In this document: positions 45,679 to 54,025 of the stretch, one piece after another
Position numbering within the stretch: the stretch's first letter is position 1
How the letters are laid out: the number at the start of each line of letters is the position of its first letter
Assembly: GCA_029262005.1 (NCBI GenBank)
Contig: JAJDAG010000057.1
Location: 1-63,798, forward strand
Source of the DNA: Candidatus Zhuqueibacterota bacterium
GTDB lineage: Bacteria; Zhuqueibacterota; Zhuqueibacteria; Oceanimicrobiales; Oceanimicrobiaceae
Direction of reading: 5' to 3'
Length of the DNA: 63,798 nucleotides
Notes under the pieces: generated by a model
The model's database searches: none
What the model saw: the letters and a program-made list of their open reading frames with translations, nothing else
Told to the model about the DNA's origin: nothing
Position numbers and translations under genes: made by a program

Positions 45679-47445
45679 TTATTGAGAAACACGAACTCCC
45701 GTAGGAGCGTCCGGCTTGGTCGAATCGCCTACAATACCTTCACTGTAAACAAATTTAAATGCATCTGCCAATACAACTCCATTGGCATTGTTTGTAATCC
45801 GCACATAGCCATTTTTGCCCTGACTGAACAAAAACTCTCCCAGGTAATTCCATTCACCAACGTTGGCTCTTTGATCAATTCGGCCATTTGTGGTGCCTGA
45901 AGCATGTCGAATTTCATAAGGAACATTGGTTGCTTCATTCTGTCCAAGCAAATTACCATGCCACTCATAAACCTTGTACTTGCCAGCAACGCCTATAAAT
46001 GGGGTGAAAGTCGCCACATTCGACCCGGAACCAGGCGCTGAATAAGCAACAGCCCAGGCGTCTTTATGATCTTTATAACTCAAACTCCAGGCGTTCTCCA
46101 AGTCGCGGTTCGTTTGTTGCCAGGAGCCCTTGTAACCCGGTGCATCCGTGCCCGGAGCAGTTCCTTCATCATCATTGTCAACATAAATATCGGTCACCAC
46201 GGTTGCCGGATTTTTGGTGAGAAGAATTGCGTCACCATGGTAGCCCCGGCCAAAGCTTGTGCCGGTCAATTTGACTTCATCGAACAGCTTGCCATTATTG
46301 AAATCCGGCACCTGACCGCCCTTGATACGATAATACGGGCCGGCATAGCCAGACAACGACCTCAACTGAGCATCACCCACAGTGTTGTTTTTATCATCAA
46401 CATTGACGATAATTGCTCCCTTTGTAAAGAATCGTGCCCATAAACCCTTATCGTTGGCATCGGGTGTGGTTACAGCCTGCATTTCACCTGTTGGAAATCC
46501 CAGGTCTACTTCATATTCATCATAAAAACCGTCATAGTGGTGCAAGTTGCTTTCGGAATAGCTGCTGTAGCCATCGCCAAACATTGTATTGCCAATTACA
46601 TAGCGCATGAAGGCAAAATTATTTTTGCTGTCGCCATGGCCGTCGAAGTAGAGAAAGTGCGGCTTTCTGGCTGCATCCATCCATCGGTTATAGATTTTCC
46701 GGTACCAACTAAAGCTAAAAGTCACACCATGACTTTCCAAAACAACGCCGTTGGTCTCAGGCCAGTTAAATTCATGAAAGCGACCGGAATTTATCACGAT
46801 GGGTTTGTCCGGTCCCATGACCTGACGCAGGCCATTAATAAGTTTGTCGGTACCTTTTTTCCATTGTTCGTTTACCCACTCTTCGCCAAATTCAGTGTAG
46901 TCGTTAACGCCATTGCCATTTAAATCAATGTCTCCATTGGCGTCGCGCGGCTTTATCCACAAACCATCTGTGGCTATGCCCGAAAAAACACTCTGGTCAA
47001 ACTCTTCAAGCAGATATCCCGGAAAATACTCAGTAAATCGCTTATTGCCAAATTCAGAAGATTTACCGCAAAAATCAGTCATATTTACTGAGAAAAAATT
47101 TGACAATCCATAAAGGCCGATAAATTCCCCCTTTGAATTCTTGCTTTTCCATTCATCGGGCAGATCAAGATTACCGCCTTTATTCCAATCAAGGATGCCA
47201 AAAATATAAATATTGGGATTTAATTTTTTAATCTCCCGTACGAGACTCTCATCACTCGACCTGACCATGAGATAATCAAATTTTGCATACCATTCCGGTG
47301 GTGCATTACGACCGAAGTGCATTGTTCCGACTCTGGGGTATGAATGGTTTAATTGTGCTTGCAACTCCGCACATTTGAATATGCTTAATAACACAGACAT
47401 TATGACAAAACAATACAAGACTATGACGCCTCTCACGGAACACAT
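45679..47445 (-). CDS. Secreted putative glycoside hydrolase with C-terminal golvesin-type domain
   Basis: 588 aa. A strong ribosome site (AAAGGAG) and a signal peptide precede a TIM-barrel-like region: 'YPRVGTMHFGRNAPPEWYAK', 'NIYIFGILDWNKGG', 'GIATDGLWIKPRDANGDIDL' and 'DKPIVINSGRFHEF'. This resembles hypothetical glycosyl hydrolases of the GHL type; catalytic acids cannot be assigned firmly. About residues 435-570 form a golvesin C-terminal-like domain ('YVDNDDEGTAPG', 'VATFTPFIGVAGKYKVYEWH', 'ADAFKFV'), found on many extracellular polysaccharide-active proteins. The end, 'DSTKPDAPTGVRVSQ', is an Fn3-like first strand followed directly by the stop. Trimming or remodelling of the EPS is the likely role. 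Confidence 0.75.
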   Translation of the reverse strand: MCSVRGVIVLYCFVIMSVLLSIFKCAELQAQLNHSYPRVGTMHFGRNAPPEWYAKFDYLMVRSSDESLVREIKKLNPNIYIFGILDWNKGGNLDLPDEWKSKNSKGEFIGLYGLSNFFSVNMTDFCGKSSEFGNKRFTEYFPGYLLEEFDQSVFSGIATDGLWIKPRDANGDIDLNGNGVNDYTEFGEEWVNEQWKKGTDKLINGLRQVMGPDKPIVINSGRFHEFNWPETNGVVLESHGVTFSFSWYRKIYNRWMDAARKPHFLYFDGHGDSKNNFAFMRYVIGNTMFGDGYSSYSESNLHHYDGFYDEYEVDLGFPTGEMQAVTTPDANDKGLWARFFTKGAIIVNVDDKNNTVGDAQLRSLSGYAGPYYRIKGGQVPDFNNGKLFDEVKLTGTSFGRGYHGDAILLTKNPATVVTDIYVDNDDEGTAPGTDAPGYKGSWQQTNRDLENAWSLSYKDHKDAWAVAYSAPGSGSNVATFTPFIGVAGKYKVYEWHGNLLGQNEATNVPYEIRHASGTTNGRIDQRANVGEWNYLGEFLFSQGKNGYVRITNNANGVVLADAFKFVYSEGIVGDSTKPDAPTGVRVSQ

Positions 47446-47461
47446 TTCAGCTCTCCTTTGA

Positions 47462-47692
47462 TCAACTTTGCCTGCACGGCAAACGCCTAACTAAGAAAAC
47501 AACGATACTTACAATCTCTCTGATTGCAACCGACCAACCCGACCCGTATTCCCCAAACAAAAACGCGACAGCTTTAGCGAAAGGAACCCCTGTGAACAAT
47601 AATTTCGTAACTTTTTGAAAGTCTCTCCACATACCTACTGCCTGAATTACGCAAACGTTTTTGATTATCCTTACCAACTCGCAGGCGCTCAC
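47462..47692 (-). CDS. Doubtful small hydrophobic ORF overlapping the methyltransferase stop
   Basis: 76 codons from a GTG that overlaps the TGA of the upstream methyltransferase by four bases (GTGA), a common coupling geometry. The protein has two moderately hydrophobic stretches and ends 'FLVRRLPCRQS'. No family is recognised, and the composition is not clearly coding. It may simply be the open tail of the methyltransferase region. It is listed because it fills an otherwise empty 243-base gap. Confidence 0.2.
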   Translation of the reverse strand: MSACELVRIIKNVCVIQAVGMWRDFQKVTKLLFTGVPFAKAVAFLFGEYGSGWSVAIREIVSIVVFLVRRLPCRQS

Positions 47693-48702
47693 TTCTTAAC
47701 GGCAACCACTTTAAATGTCGGTGCTGCAAGAACTGTTACTGCTGAAAAAGTCCTTAAAACCGCATTGGCCGTTCCAATCAAGCCGTGCTGCCCGGCACCG
47801 CCAAAATGAGCATAAGGCCTGGCATCAAAACCAAGAGCATCCATTCTTTGTGCCAACTCGCGCGGGTCAAACAACTGCTCGATGTAGTCATTCTTTTCCG
47901 GGTTAAAGGCCGGCACACCTGGTGTAAACGGGCTGTTGGGTTTAGTGCCTTCTTTAACATATTTTTCAACAACCGATTCAATTTCCTTGTCGCCCATGCC
48001 AAATGTATTTCGGGCGAGGTCAACAACCTCATTCTCCGGCAGATCGCTGAATTTTCTATGAATAATCTCCTTGCGCATGTCAACATAACTTTTTTTTATC
48101 TGATGACCGTGGAAGGATTCGGCCGTTGGGCCGTTTTCGAAACGGTCCCAAATAGCGTAGGTTTTCTTGCGCACCGTTGGATTGGCGCCATTGTTACCAT
48201 CTGAAACCACCAACGAACCACCTTTACGCAACACGCGATAGGCCTCTTTCAGAAAAGCGTTCGGATCGTGATAATGGGAAATTGCCTCAACCGATAAAAC
48301 AACGTCAAAACTATCATCCTCATAATCCAAAACACTGGCGTCTCCTACCTTTGTGTGAATTGGCAAATCCCACTTCAACTCTTTCATGTACTTGTGAATC
48401 GTTTCAATCCAGTCGGGATTGACATCCATGCCATACACTGCTTCTGCGCCACAAGCAGCAAAGATAAGGCTGTCTATGCCAAAGCCACAACCAACATCCA
48501 AAATTTTTGTGCCGGCAATTGGCCGCTTCGCCAGTTCAAACAAGTACCTTGCATTACGAACATATTTATCAAACATTTCCCGATTTGGAATATAGCGACA
48601 ATAGTGAAAAAAGAACTCCGGATAGTTTTTCGTGTCGCGTTTTTTTAGAAAAGCAGTGAATTCTTTCCAGTATTGATCCAAATTTTTTGTTTTGTCAGCC
48701 AT
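47689..48702 (-). CDS. Class I SAM-dependent methyltransferase
   Basis: 337 aa. Motif I 'KILDVGCGFGIDSLIFAACG' and the acidic 'VYGMDVNPDWIE' bind SAM; 'FDVVLSVEAISHYHDPNAFL' and 'RVLRKGGSLVVSDGNNGANP' are the following motifs. The C-terminal third, after 'GHQIKKSYVDMRKEI', is unfamiliar and ends in a hydrophobic stretch ('FSAVTVLAAPTFKVVAV') that could contact the membrane. AGGACGAG lies upstream of the ATG. It probably methylates a sugar or a lipid-linked intermediate of the EPS. It is only distantly similar to the 297-aa methyltransferase at 29909-30802. Confidence 0.83.
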   Translation of the reverse strand: MADKTKNLDQYWKEFTAFLKKRDTKNYPEFFFHYCRYIPNREMFDKYVRNARYLFELAKRPIAGTKILDVGCGFGIDSLIFAACGAEAVYGMDVNPDWIETIHKYMKELKWDLPIHTKVGDASVLDYEDDSFDVVLSVEAISHYHDPNAFLKEAYRVLRKGGSLVVSDGNNGANPTVRKKTYAIWDRFENGPTAESFHGHQIKKSYVDMRKEIIHRKFSDLPENEVVDLARNTFGMGDKEIESVVEKYVKEGTKPNSPFTPGVPAFNPEKNDYIEQLFDPRELAQRMDALGFDARPYAHFGGAGQHGLIGTANAVLRTFSAVTVLAAPTFKVVAVKK

Positions 48703-48929
48703 GATTTTTTCGCTCGTCCTCTGTTTTGTTGTCGTAATTAAGTTCTATATTTATCCCGAAACTCAATAATATCAAGCATATTTTATTTCTTGCAAGCTAC
48801 AAATGCACAAGTTATTCACTCGCTGCGCTCAAGACGATTTCATTTGCTTTCTTTCATGCTTTCAAATTCGTAATTGGAAGTTGCTAAAATTATCCTGACT
48901 GCAAATTTCAATAGTCAATCTGCAGAGTA

Positions 48930-50786
48930 TTAATTCCTGATAAGCCTTAGCAAATGCACGCTTTGTGCCTGCATTGCAATGTCCAGCTTAAACTTCCGGC
49001 CGGAGTCGGCTTGCAATATTCGTACCGGTTCAAACAATGCCAAATCCTGATTTCTGCTCAATACCTGACTTTCCCGATTGCCAATTTTTTTCGGTTTTCC
49101 TAATTTCAACCATGTGGCATATGTATTTGAATGGGTTTCATCAATTGTGTAATGTGCCAGCTTAAATTGCTCAAAGGGCAGATTTTCTATGACGACACGT
49201 ACCTTAAGCGAATCTATATAATTGCCACCACTACCGGCGCGCTCATCTATTTCTTCCTCTAGATGATAAAGCAAAACCTCAACGCTTTCATTGCTATTTT
49301 TTGTTGCAATTGCGTGTACCGTCTCACCAAATTGACTGCCATGAACCAGAGGAATGCGTTCATTTGACAAATAACCCAACGCTTCCATTGTGTTGTAAAC
49401 CGGCAATTTGAAAACCGCCGAATGACCGTCTTTTTTCAGCGCGCCGGCAATGCCACCTTTCTCATGTTCAAAATTCTTCACAACCTGATGCGCAGACCAG
49501 TAAATGACCTCGCGTGGCTGATAGACTTTTCCCAAATTGTCGCCAAGGTAAAACATGCTGTCAACCATTTTGGCATACCACGCTGCGACATAACGGCCAT
49601 GATGGATAATCCGTTTTTTATATTTAGCGCCGGTTTCGCTCAAAATAAATGGCAGTGTTTCCATGCTCTTGCGCACAGCAGAATGATCATGCTCAACCGA
49701 GTTGCCTAATTTCCAGTTAATACTGCTAACTAAAGATTTTTTCGGATGCATGCGGTAATCGTAACCAATGGGGCCGTAGCCGTGCGAAGACACAAAGTCA
49801 ATGGGAGTATAATTTCCATACTTACCTTTTTTCTCTACAAAAATATGCTCAAGAAGAAAGTTGATGTCCGCTCCTGCGCTCGCCGGCCCACCTATAACAA
49901 TCTGCGGAAAAGCCGACTTTGCCGCTGCCAGTGTGTAGTCATAAAGTTTATGATATTCTTTCAAATCACCGTACGGATTTCTACCCGGGTCCGGATCTTC
50001 GACCCAAAATAGCCAACCTAAATCGGACTCATTCCACACTTCAAAATACCAGGAAGCCACCTCTTCTTCACCGTAACGCTCAACGAAATGCCTTACTGTG
50101 TTGTACACAAGTTTCTGCCACTCACGGTAGTCCTTTGGAGGTGAAATATTTCCTCTGCCCCATTTCTGCCTGCGGTCCGGAATAGAAGCCAGCGCATCAG
50201 GCATAAAACCAAATTCATGAAACGGCTTGAAACCAACGCGCAACATTGCATCAAACACCTCGTCGGTCAAAGTCCAGTCGTAATGAACTTTGCCATTGTT
50301 ATCCACCTGATAAATTTCCAGGCCCTCACCCCAGGGCGGCTCACCGTTGCTGTACAAATTGTGCGCCCGGAAATGGCGGAAAGCATTGCGCTCGAAACTG
50401 CCATCACCAACGCGCGCATTACTTTTTTTTATGAACTCAAAAAGCCTGAGTGAACGGCCACTTAATATACCGGTTTTGAACGACTCAGAGCCGAGATTAC
50501 CCCAAAACCGCTCATAGGTGCCCAGACTTTGACTTGCGTCAAAAACAAGGTTCCATGTTGCTTTGCGTGTATCAATCTCTCGCTCAAAATAGTTGCCACC
50601 ACCGGTGCCTCCCAGCACTTGACTCTTCATGCGGGCTATCTTTACAGCCTGCTCATACAAGAATGGATTGTTTTTTACAAACTTCTTTAAATGATATTTT
50701 TGCTTGTAACCGATACCTGCAGCAATCCCCAGAACCACAAAGAGAGTCAACGCAATAAAAAATATCTTCCTTCTGAATAGGTCCAT
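48930..50786 (-). CDS. Membrane-anchored GH39-like glycoside hydrolase
   Basis: 618 aa. One N-terminal membrane span (residues about 8-26) anchors a (beta/alpha)8 barrel. The probable acid/base is E253 in 'WYFEVWNESDLG' and the probable nucleophile is E384 in 'LPFILSETGAKYKK', the spacing and context of family GH39/clan GH-A. Other barrel blocks are 'VGFKPFHEFGFMPDALAS' and 'IDFVSSHGYGP'. A beta-sandwich tail follows ('SVEVLLYHLEEEIDERAG'). GH39 members act on beta-xylosides or alpha-L-iduronides, the latter being interesting beside a heparinase-type gene. In EPS loci such hydrolases (PslG-like) trim or release chains. Activity is predicted from motifs only. Confidence 0.82.
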   Translation of the reverse strand: MDLFRRKIFFIALTLFVVLGIAAGIGYKQKYHLKKFVKNNPFLYEQAVKIARMKSQVLGGTGGGNYFEREIDTRKATWNLVFDASQSLGTYERFWGNLGSESFKTGILSGRSLRLFEFIKKSNARVGDGSFERNAFRHFRAHNLYSNGEPPWGEGLEIYQVDNNGKVHYDWTLTDEVFDAMLRVGFKPFHEFGFMPDALASIPDRRQKWGRGNISPPKDYREWQKLVYNTVRHFVERYGEEEVASWYFEVWNESDLGWLFWVEDPDPGRNPYGDLKEYHKLYDYTLAAAKSAFPQIVIGGPASAGADINFLLEHIFVEKKGKYGNYTPIDFVSSHGYGPIGYDYRMHPKKSLVSSINWKLGNSVEHDHSAVRKSMETLPFILSETGAKYKKRIIHHGRYVAAWYAKMVDSMFYLGDNLGKVYQPREVIYWSAHQVVKNFEHEKGGIAGALKKDGHSAVFKLPVYNTMEALGYLSNERIPLVHGSQFGETVHAIATKNSNESVEVLLYHLEEEIDERAGSGGNYIDSLKVRVVIENLPFEQFKLAHYTIDETHSNTYATWLKLGKPKKIGNRESQVLSRNQDLALFEPVRILQADSGRKFKLDIAMQAQSVHLLRLIRN

Positions 50787-50843
50787 AGTAAGTTAGTTTA
50801 CTTCCCTCGTCTAATTTTTAAATCACAAAAGTCAAAACCAGAA

Positions 50844-52043
50844 TCACTTTTTGTCAACCTGCTCACCATTTACTGAATCCCTAAGCAAACCAATCACTTT
50901 TTCAGCGTTTATTTTCCATGAATAATTTGCACACACTGTTTCGCGAGCCTGTTGACCGATATTCTTACGTAAGGATTCGCTTTCAATCAGTTGCGATGAC
51001 CTGGCAACAAACTGCTTCATATCACCAGCGGTGTACAGAAATCCATTTACCCCGTCTTCCACCATCTCTTCGATTTGCCCTACTTTGCTGGCAACCACCG
51101 CCTTACCCGCTGCCATATATTCAAAAAGTTTTAAGGGTGAAAAGTAAAAAAAAGTCAATTCCGGGTAAGGCGCAAGCACAATATCCATGGCAGCAAGATA
51201 CGCAGGGATAACATCGTGCTCAACATACCCGGGAAATGCAATTTTTCCCGTATAAGGCTTTTCCTTAAATGTACTTTCCAGCTCGGCACGCATTGGTCCG
51301 TCGCCAACAAGAAGAAAGCCGAGATTATCATATTTTTGGCAGAGTTTTTCGATGTACTCATCGAGACACTCAACGCCATGCCAGTAATGAAACGAGCCGA
51401 CAAAACCAAGAACAACCATATTGGAAAGCCCGTGTTTCCGCCTGATTGCTTCGCCGCTGAGATCGGGACGAAAGCGCGCGACATCCACCCCGTTTGGTAC
51501 TACGCTGATTTTTTTTGCATCAATGCCCTGACTGACAAAATGCGCCCGCAACGCTTGCGAAACGGTGTAAACCCGATTTGCCAGCCTGAGATTTAACTTT
51601 TCGGCCCATTCTGGAATGAATGGTAGATGCCACTGTTTTTTGTTAAACAGACGATCTTCAAGCGCCATTGGCGAGTTCACTTCCAACACAAGCGGTATTT
51701 TTTTTAACCAGGCAATTATTGCCAAAGAAAAATTCAGGTAATTGTAACGCACGAGCAAAGCATCTGGTTTTTCCCCTTTAACGATGCGCCATTCCCGACG
51801 AAAATAACCAATATTCGAAACCACTGTATTTAACTGCCCAACATAACGCGACAATTTTTCTTTCAACCAGGCGCGCGACTTTGATTCTGCCGCAGCTTCC
51901 TCACTGTCAAATTTATTGAGATCATATGACTTCACTTTGAGGCCCGTCTGGCTGGCGGCATGCATGAATTCTTTGACGTGAACAGCTGCGCCAACAGAAC
52001 TATATTTTTTGTCAAACAGATAATTTATATAAAGAACATTCAT
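50844..52043 (-). CDS. GT4 family glycosyltransferase
   Basis: 399 aa. GT-B fold: 'SSVGAAVHVKEFMHAASQTG' at the acceptor side, then 'VYTVSQALRAHFVSQGIDAK', 'VVPNGVDVARFRPDLSG', 'LGFVGSFHYWHGVECLDEYI', 'LLVGDGPMRAELE' and an E-x7-E-like 'FFYFSPLKLFEYMAAGKAVV', where the first Glu is replaced by Ser-Pro as in many GT4 members. Its ATG overlaps the stop of the upstream 633-aa gene (ATGA), so the two are co-translated. Likely adds one sugar of the repeat unit in the cytoplasm. Confidence 0.9.
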   Translation of the reverse strand: MNVLYINYLFDKKYSSVGAAVHVKEFMHAASQTGLKVKSYDLNKFDSEEAAAESKSRAWLKEKLSRYVGQLNTVVSNIGYFRREWRIVKGEKPDALLVRYNYLNFSLAIIAWLKKIPLVLEVNSPMALEDRLFNKKQWHLPFIPEWAEKLNLRLANRVYTVSQALRAHFVSQGIDAKKISVVPNGVDVARFRPDLSGEAIRRKHGLSNMVVLGFVGSFHYWHGVECLDEYIEKLCQKYDNLGFLLVGDGPMRAELESTFKEKPYTGKIAFPGYVEHDVIPAYLAAMDIVLAPYPELTFFYFSPLKLFEYMAAGKAVVASKVGQIEEMVEDGVNGFLYTAGDMKQFVARSSQLIESESLRKNIGQQARETVCANYSWKINAEKVIGLLRDSVNGEQVDKK

Positions 52044-53941
52044 GCCCGGGCAGCCTCTTTTCGCGGAAATGAATTCACCTTTTTATTTTTACTGGAGATA
52101 GAAAATGCAATTGTAACCACTTGTCCGGCCTTTGCTTTAAAGTTCAACCGGCGTTTGGCGTAGACCCGCACTCGCCCCTTGGCAGTGGTTGTTTCTTCAA
52201 GTGCTTCCAGGAGCATATCGCTATCGTCAAAACGTACGTTGAGTTTGCTACTACCTGCAGCAGTCAATACGAGCTGCGAGCCGCCATGGCTGTCTACACT
52301 AAATTTATCGACCACTATTGGAAAATTAAAAAAACGAAAATCATCAAATTCCACATCATCGTAAAACGTAAAAGTATCTGTAATTCTTATGACATCCGAA
52401 TCGAATAAAATCTCTCGTTGCAATTCAAAAAGGCCATAGTCAAACGCCGTCTGTAGAGTATCATCTTTCAGTTGAAACAACTTTGCAGTCTTGAAAGCAG
52501 GCAGGTGCCACTGCTTGCCCTTTCTGGCAATGGGAGCAAAAAGATTTTTCTCCTGATCAGGGGGCGTGCGTTTGCCAAACCGCTCAGGCGTCGGCCCACC
52601 CGGACATGAAAAGACAAACCCGAGACCTTCCCACCAAAGATGATGCGGTGTGATTGCTGCCTCGCACAAATATTCTGCCAAGCCACCAAAAAATGCGGCA
52701 TAATATTTTGGACGCGAAATGACAGCCATCTGTGTTGGCTCCGAAACCCAGGTTTGATTGCGTCGCCTGAATTCTCCTTCATGTCGCGGATTTTTCAACA
52801 AGTGCGTCAAGGCAAGCCAGGCCCCCAGGTGGGCATTGTATACGGTCAGATGGTGGTAGTCATACCAGCCGGGACGTTCCGTATCAGGTAGATCGTTCAG
52901 CACGAGTGGAAAATGATCGCCGCGTTTGAATTGCAGAAAATAATCGAATATCTTATCCGCAGCCTGCAAGTGACTGCTGTCGCCATTTTCCTTGTACGAA
53001 GCCTCCAGAGAGTAGATGGCGGCCGCATAACCGAAAATCTGCTCGTGCCCACGTCCAATAAAATTAAAGTCACCCTCCGGATCAATAAATGGCAGGAAAT
53101 AATTGACGCCTTCATCAAACCACTTTTTTTGTTTTGCATTCCCGGTTAAAAGCCAGAGACGGTGCAAAATCGCCACCGTAAAAATATGATACTGGATGGG
53201 ACGACTCAAGTTGACGTTGTCATCAAAACAACCATCATGACTGCGTGCTTTGGTCACGGTGCGCAAATTCCAATTCACACGCATATTATCAATTGGGTTA
53301 CCAAACAATGCCTGCCGCTCGGCATAAGCCCAGGCACGCATAGCAGCCCAGTTCGTCAGCTTATTACGATGATTGGTTTGCCACGCTTTCAGGCCGCGCT
53401 GCCACCGGCTATCTTCTTCCGGCGAAAGAAAATCCTTCAAAAAGCGGTAAGTCAAAACAAAGGCATAATTCTGAAAATCCCAGTGATACATCCACTCGGA
53501 CATCGGCTCATATTCCGAGGATGCAGTGCGCAGATGGAAATCAATTGCCGATTTGGCCTGTTCAATGTAGGTCTGATCCTTGGTTTCGAGGAATAGAATC
53601 GCAGCCAGAAGTGCAAAATGGCTGGTGCTGTAATGTTCACCCTGCACGCGGCCATCAATGGGATCGAAGATACCGCCGGTATCGTAGACCTGCAATTTCT
53701 CCGGTCCAAGTGGTTGCATTGCTATTCCGCCTGCAATGGAAAAAGAAGCCGACTTGGCCTGGAGCGTTGCAGAGACATCGCCATCAATGGGATGTTTTAA
53801 CTTAACGCGTTGCTGGCCGTTTACGTGCGCCACCGTCTGTTTAATTTGCAGCTTTTCCAACCAGGAGAAAATCTCACCGGCCACTTCCAAATATTGACTC
53901 ATCAGTCCTTGACTTTTATTGAGCCGCTCAACCAGTTCCAA
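52040..53941 (-). CDS. Cytosolic protein of unrecognised family, probable alpha/alpha-toroid carbohydrate-active fold
   Basis: 633 aa from a TTG at 53941 without a good ribosome site. An ATG at 53902 (AAGGA three bases upstream) is an alternative. There is no signal peptide. The middle (about 110-420) is a series of paired helices with aromatic and acidic motifs ('YSTSHFALLAAILFLETKDQ', 'WMYHWDFQNYAFVLTYRFLK', 'GHEQIFGYAAAIYSLEASYK', 'HHLTVYNAHLGAWLALTHLL'). The end is beta-rich ('DVIRITDTFTFYDDVEFDDF'), as in toroid plus beta-sandwich lyases of the heparinase type. No catalytic signature could be fixed. It overlaps the GT4 gene by four bases. It is in the same reading frame as the upstream FrhB-like gene, separated by one TAG and 27 sense codons. 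Confidence 0.68.
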   Translation of the reverse strand: MELVERLNKSQGLMSQYLEVAGEIFSWLEKLQIKQTVAHVNGQQRVKLKHPIDGDVSATLQAKSASFSIAGGIAMQPLGPEKLQVYDTGGIFDPIDGRVQGEHYSTSHFALLAAILFLETKDQTYIEQAKSAIDFHLRTASSEYEPMSEWMYHWDFQNYAFVLTYRFLKDFLSPEEDSRWQRGLKAWQTNHRNKLTNWAAMRAWAYAERQALFGNPIDNMRVNWNLRTVTKARSHDGCFDDNVNLSRPIQYHIFTVAILHRLWLLTGNAKQKKWFDEGVNYFLPFIDPEGDFNFIGRGHEQIFGYAAAIYSLEASYKENGDSSHLQAADKIFDYFLQFKRGDHFPLVLNDLPDTERPGWYDYHHLTVYNAHLGAWLALTHLLKNPRHEGEFRRRNQTWVSEPTQMAVISRPKYYAAFFGGLAEYLCEAAITPHHLWWEGLGFVFSCPGGPTPERFGKRTPPDQEKNLFAPIARKGKQWHLPAFKTAKLFQLKDDTLQTAFDYGLFELQREILFDSDVIRITDTFTFYDDVEFDDFRFFNFPIVVDKFSVDSHGGSQLVLTAAGSSKLNVRFDDSDMLLEALEETTTAKGRVRVYAKRRLNFKAKAGQVVTIAFSISSKNKKVNSFPRKEAARA

Positions 53942-54025
53942 AATCGGTACGAATTCAAAACACCCCGGCGAGCAGGGATATACGCTCCGGCGGCAGTTGC
54001 AGAAACCAAACAGGAATCGCTTCGG

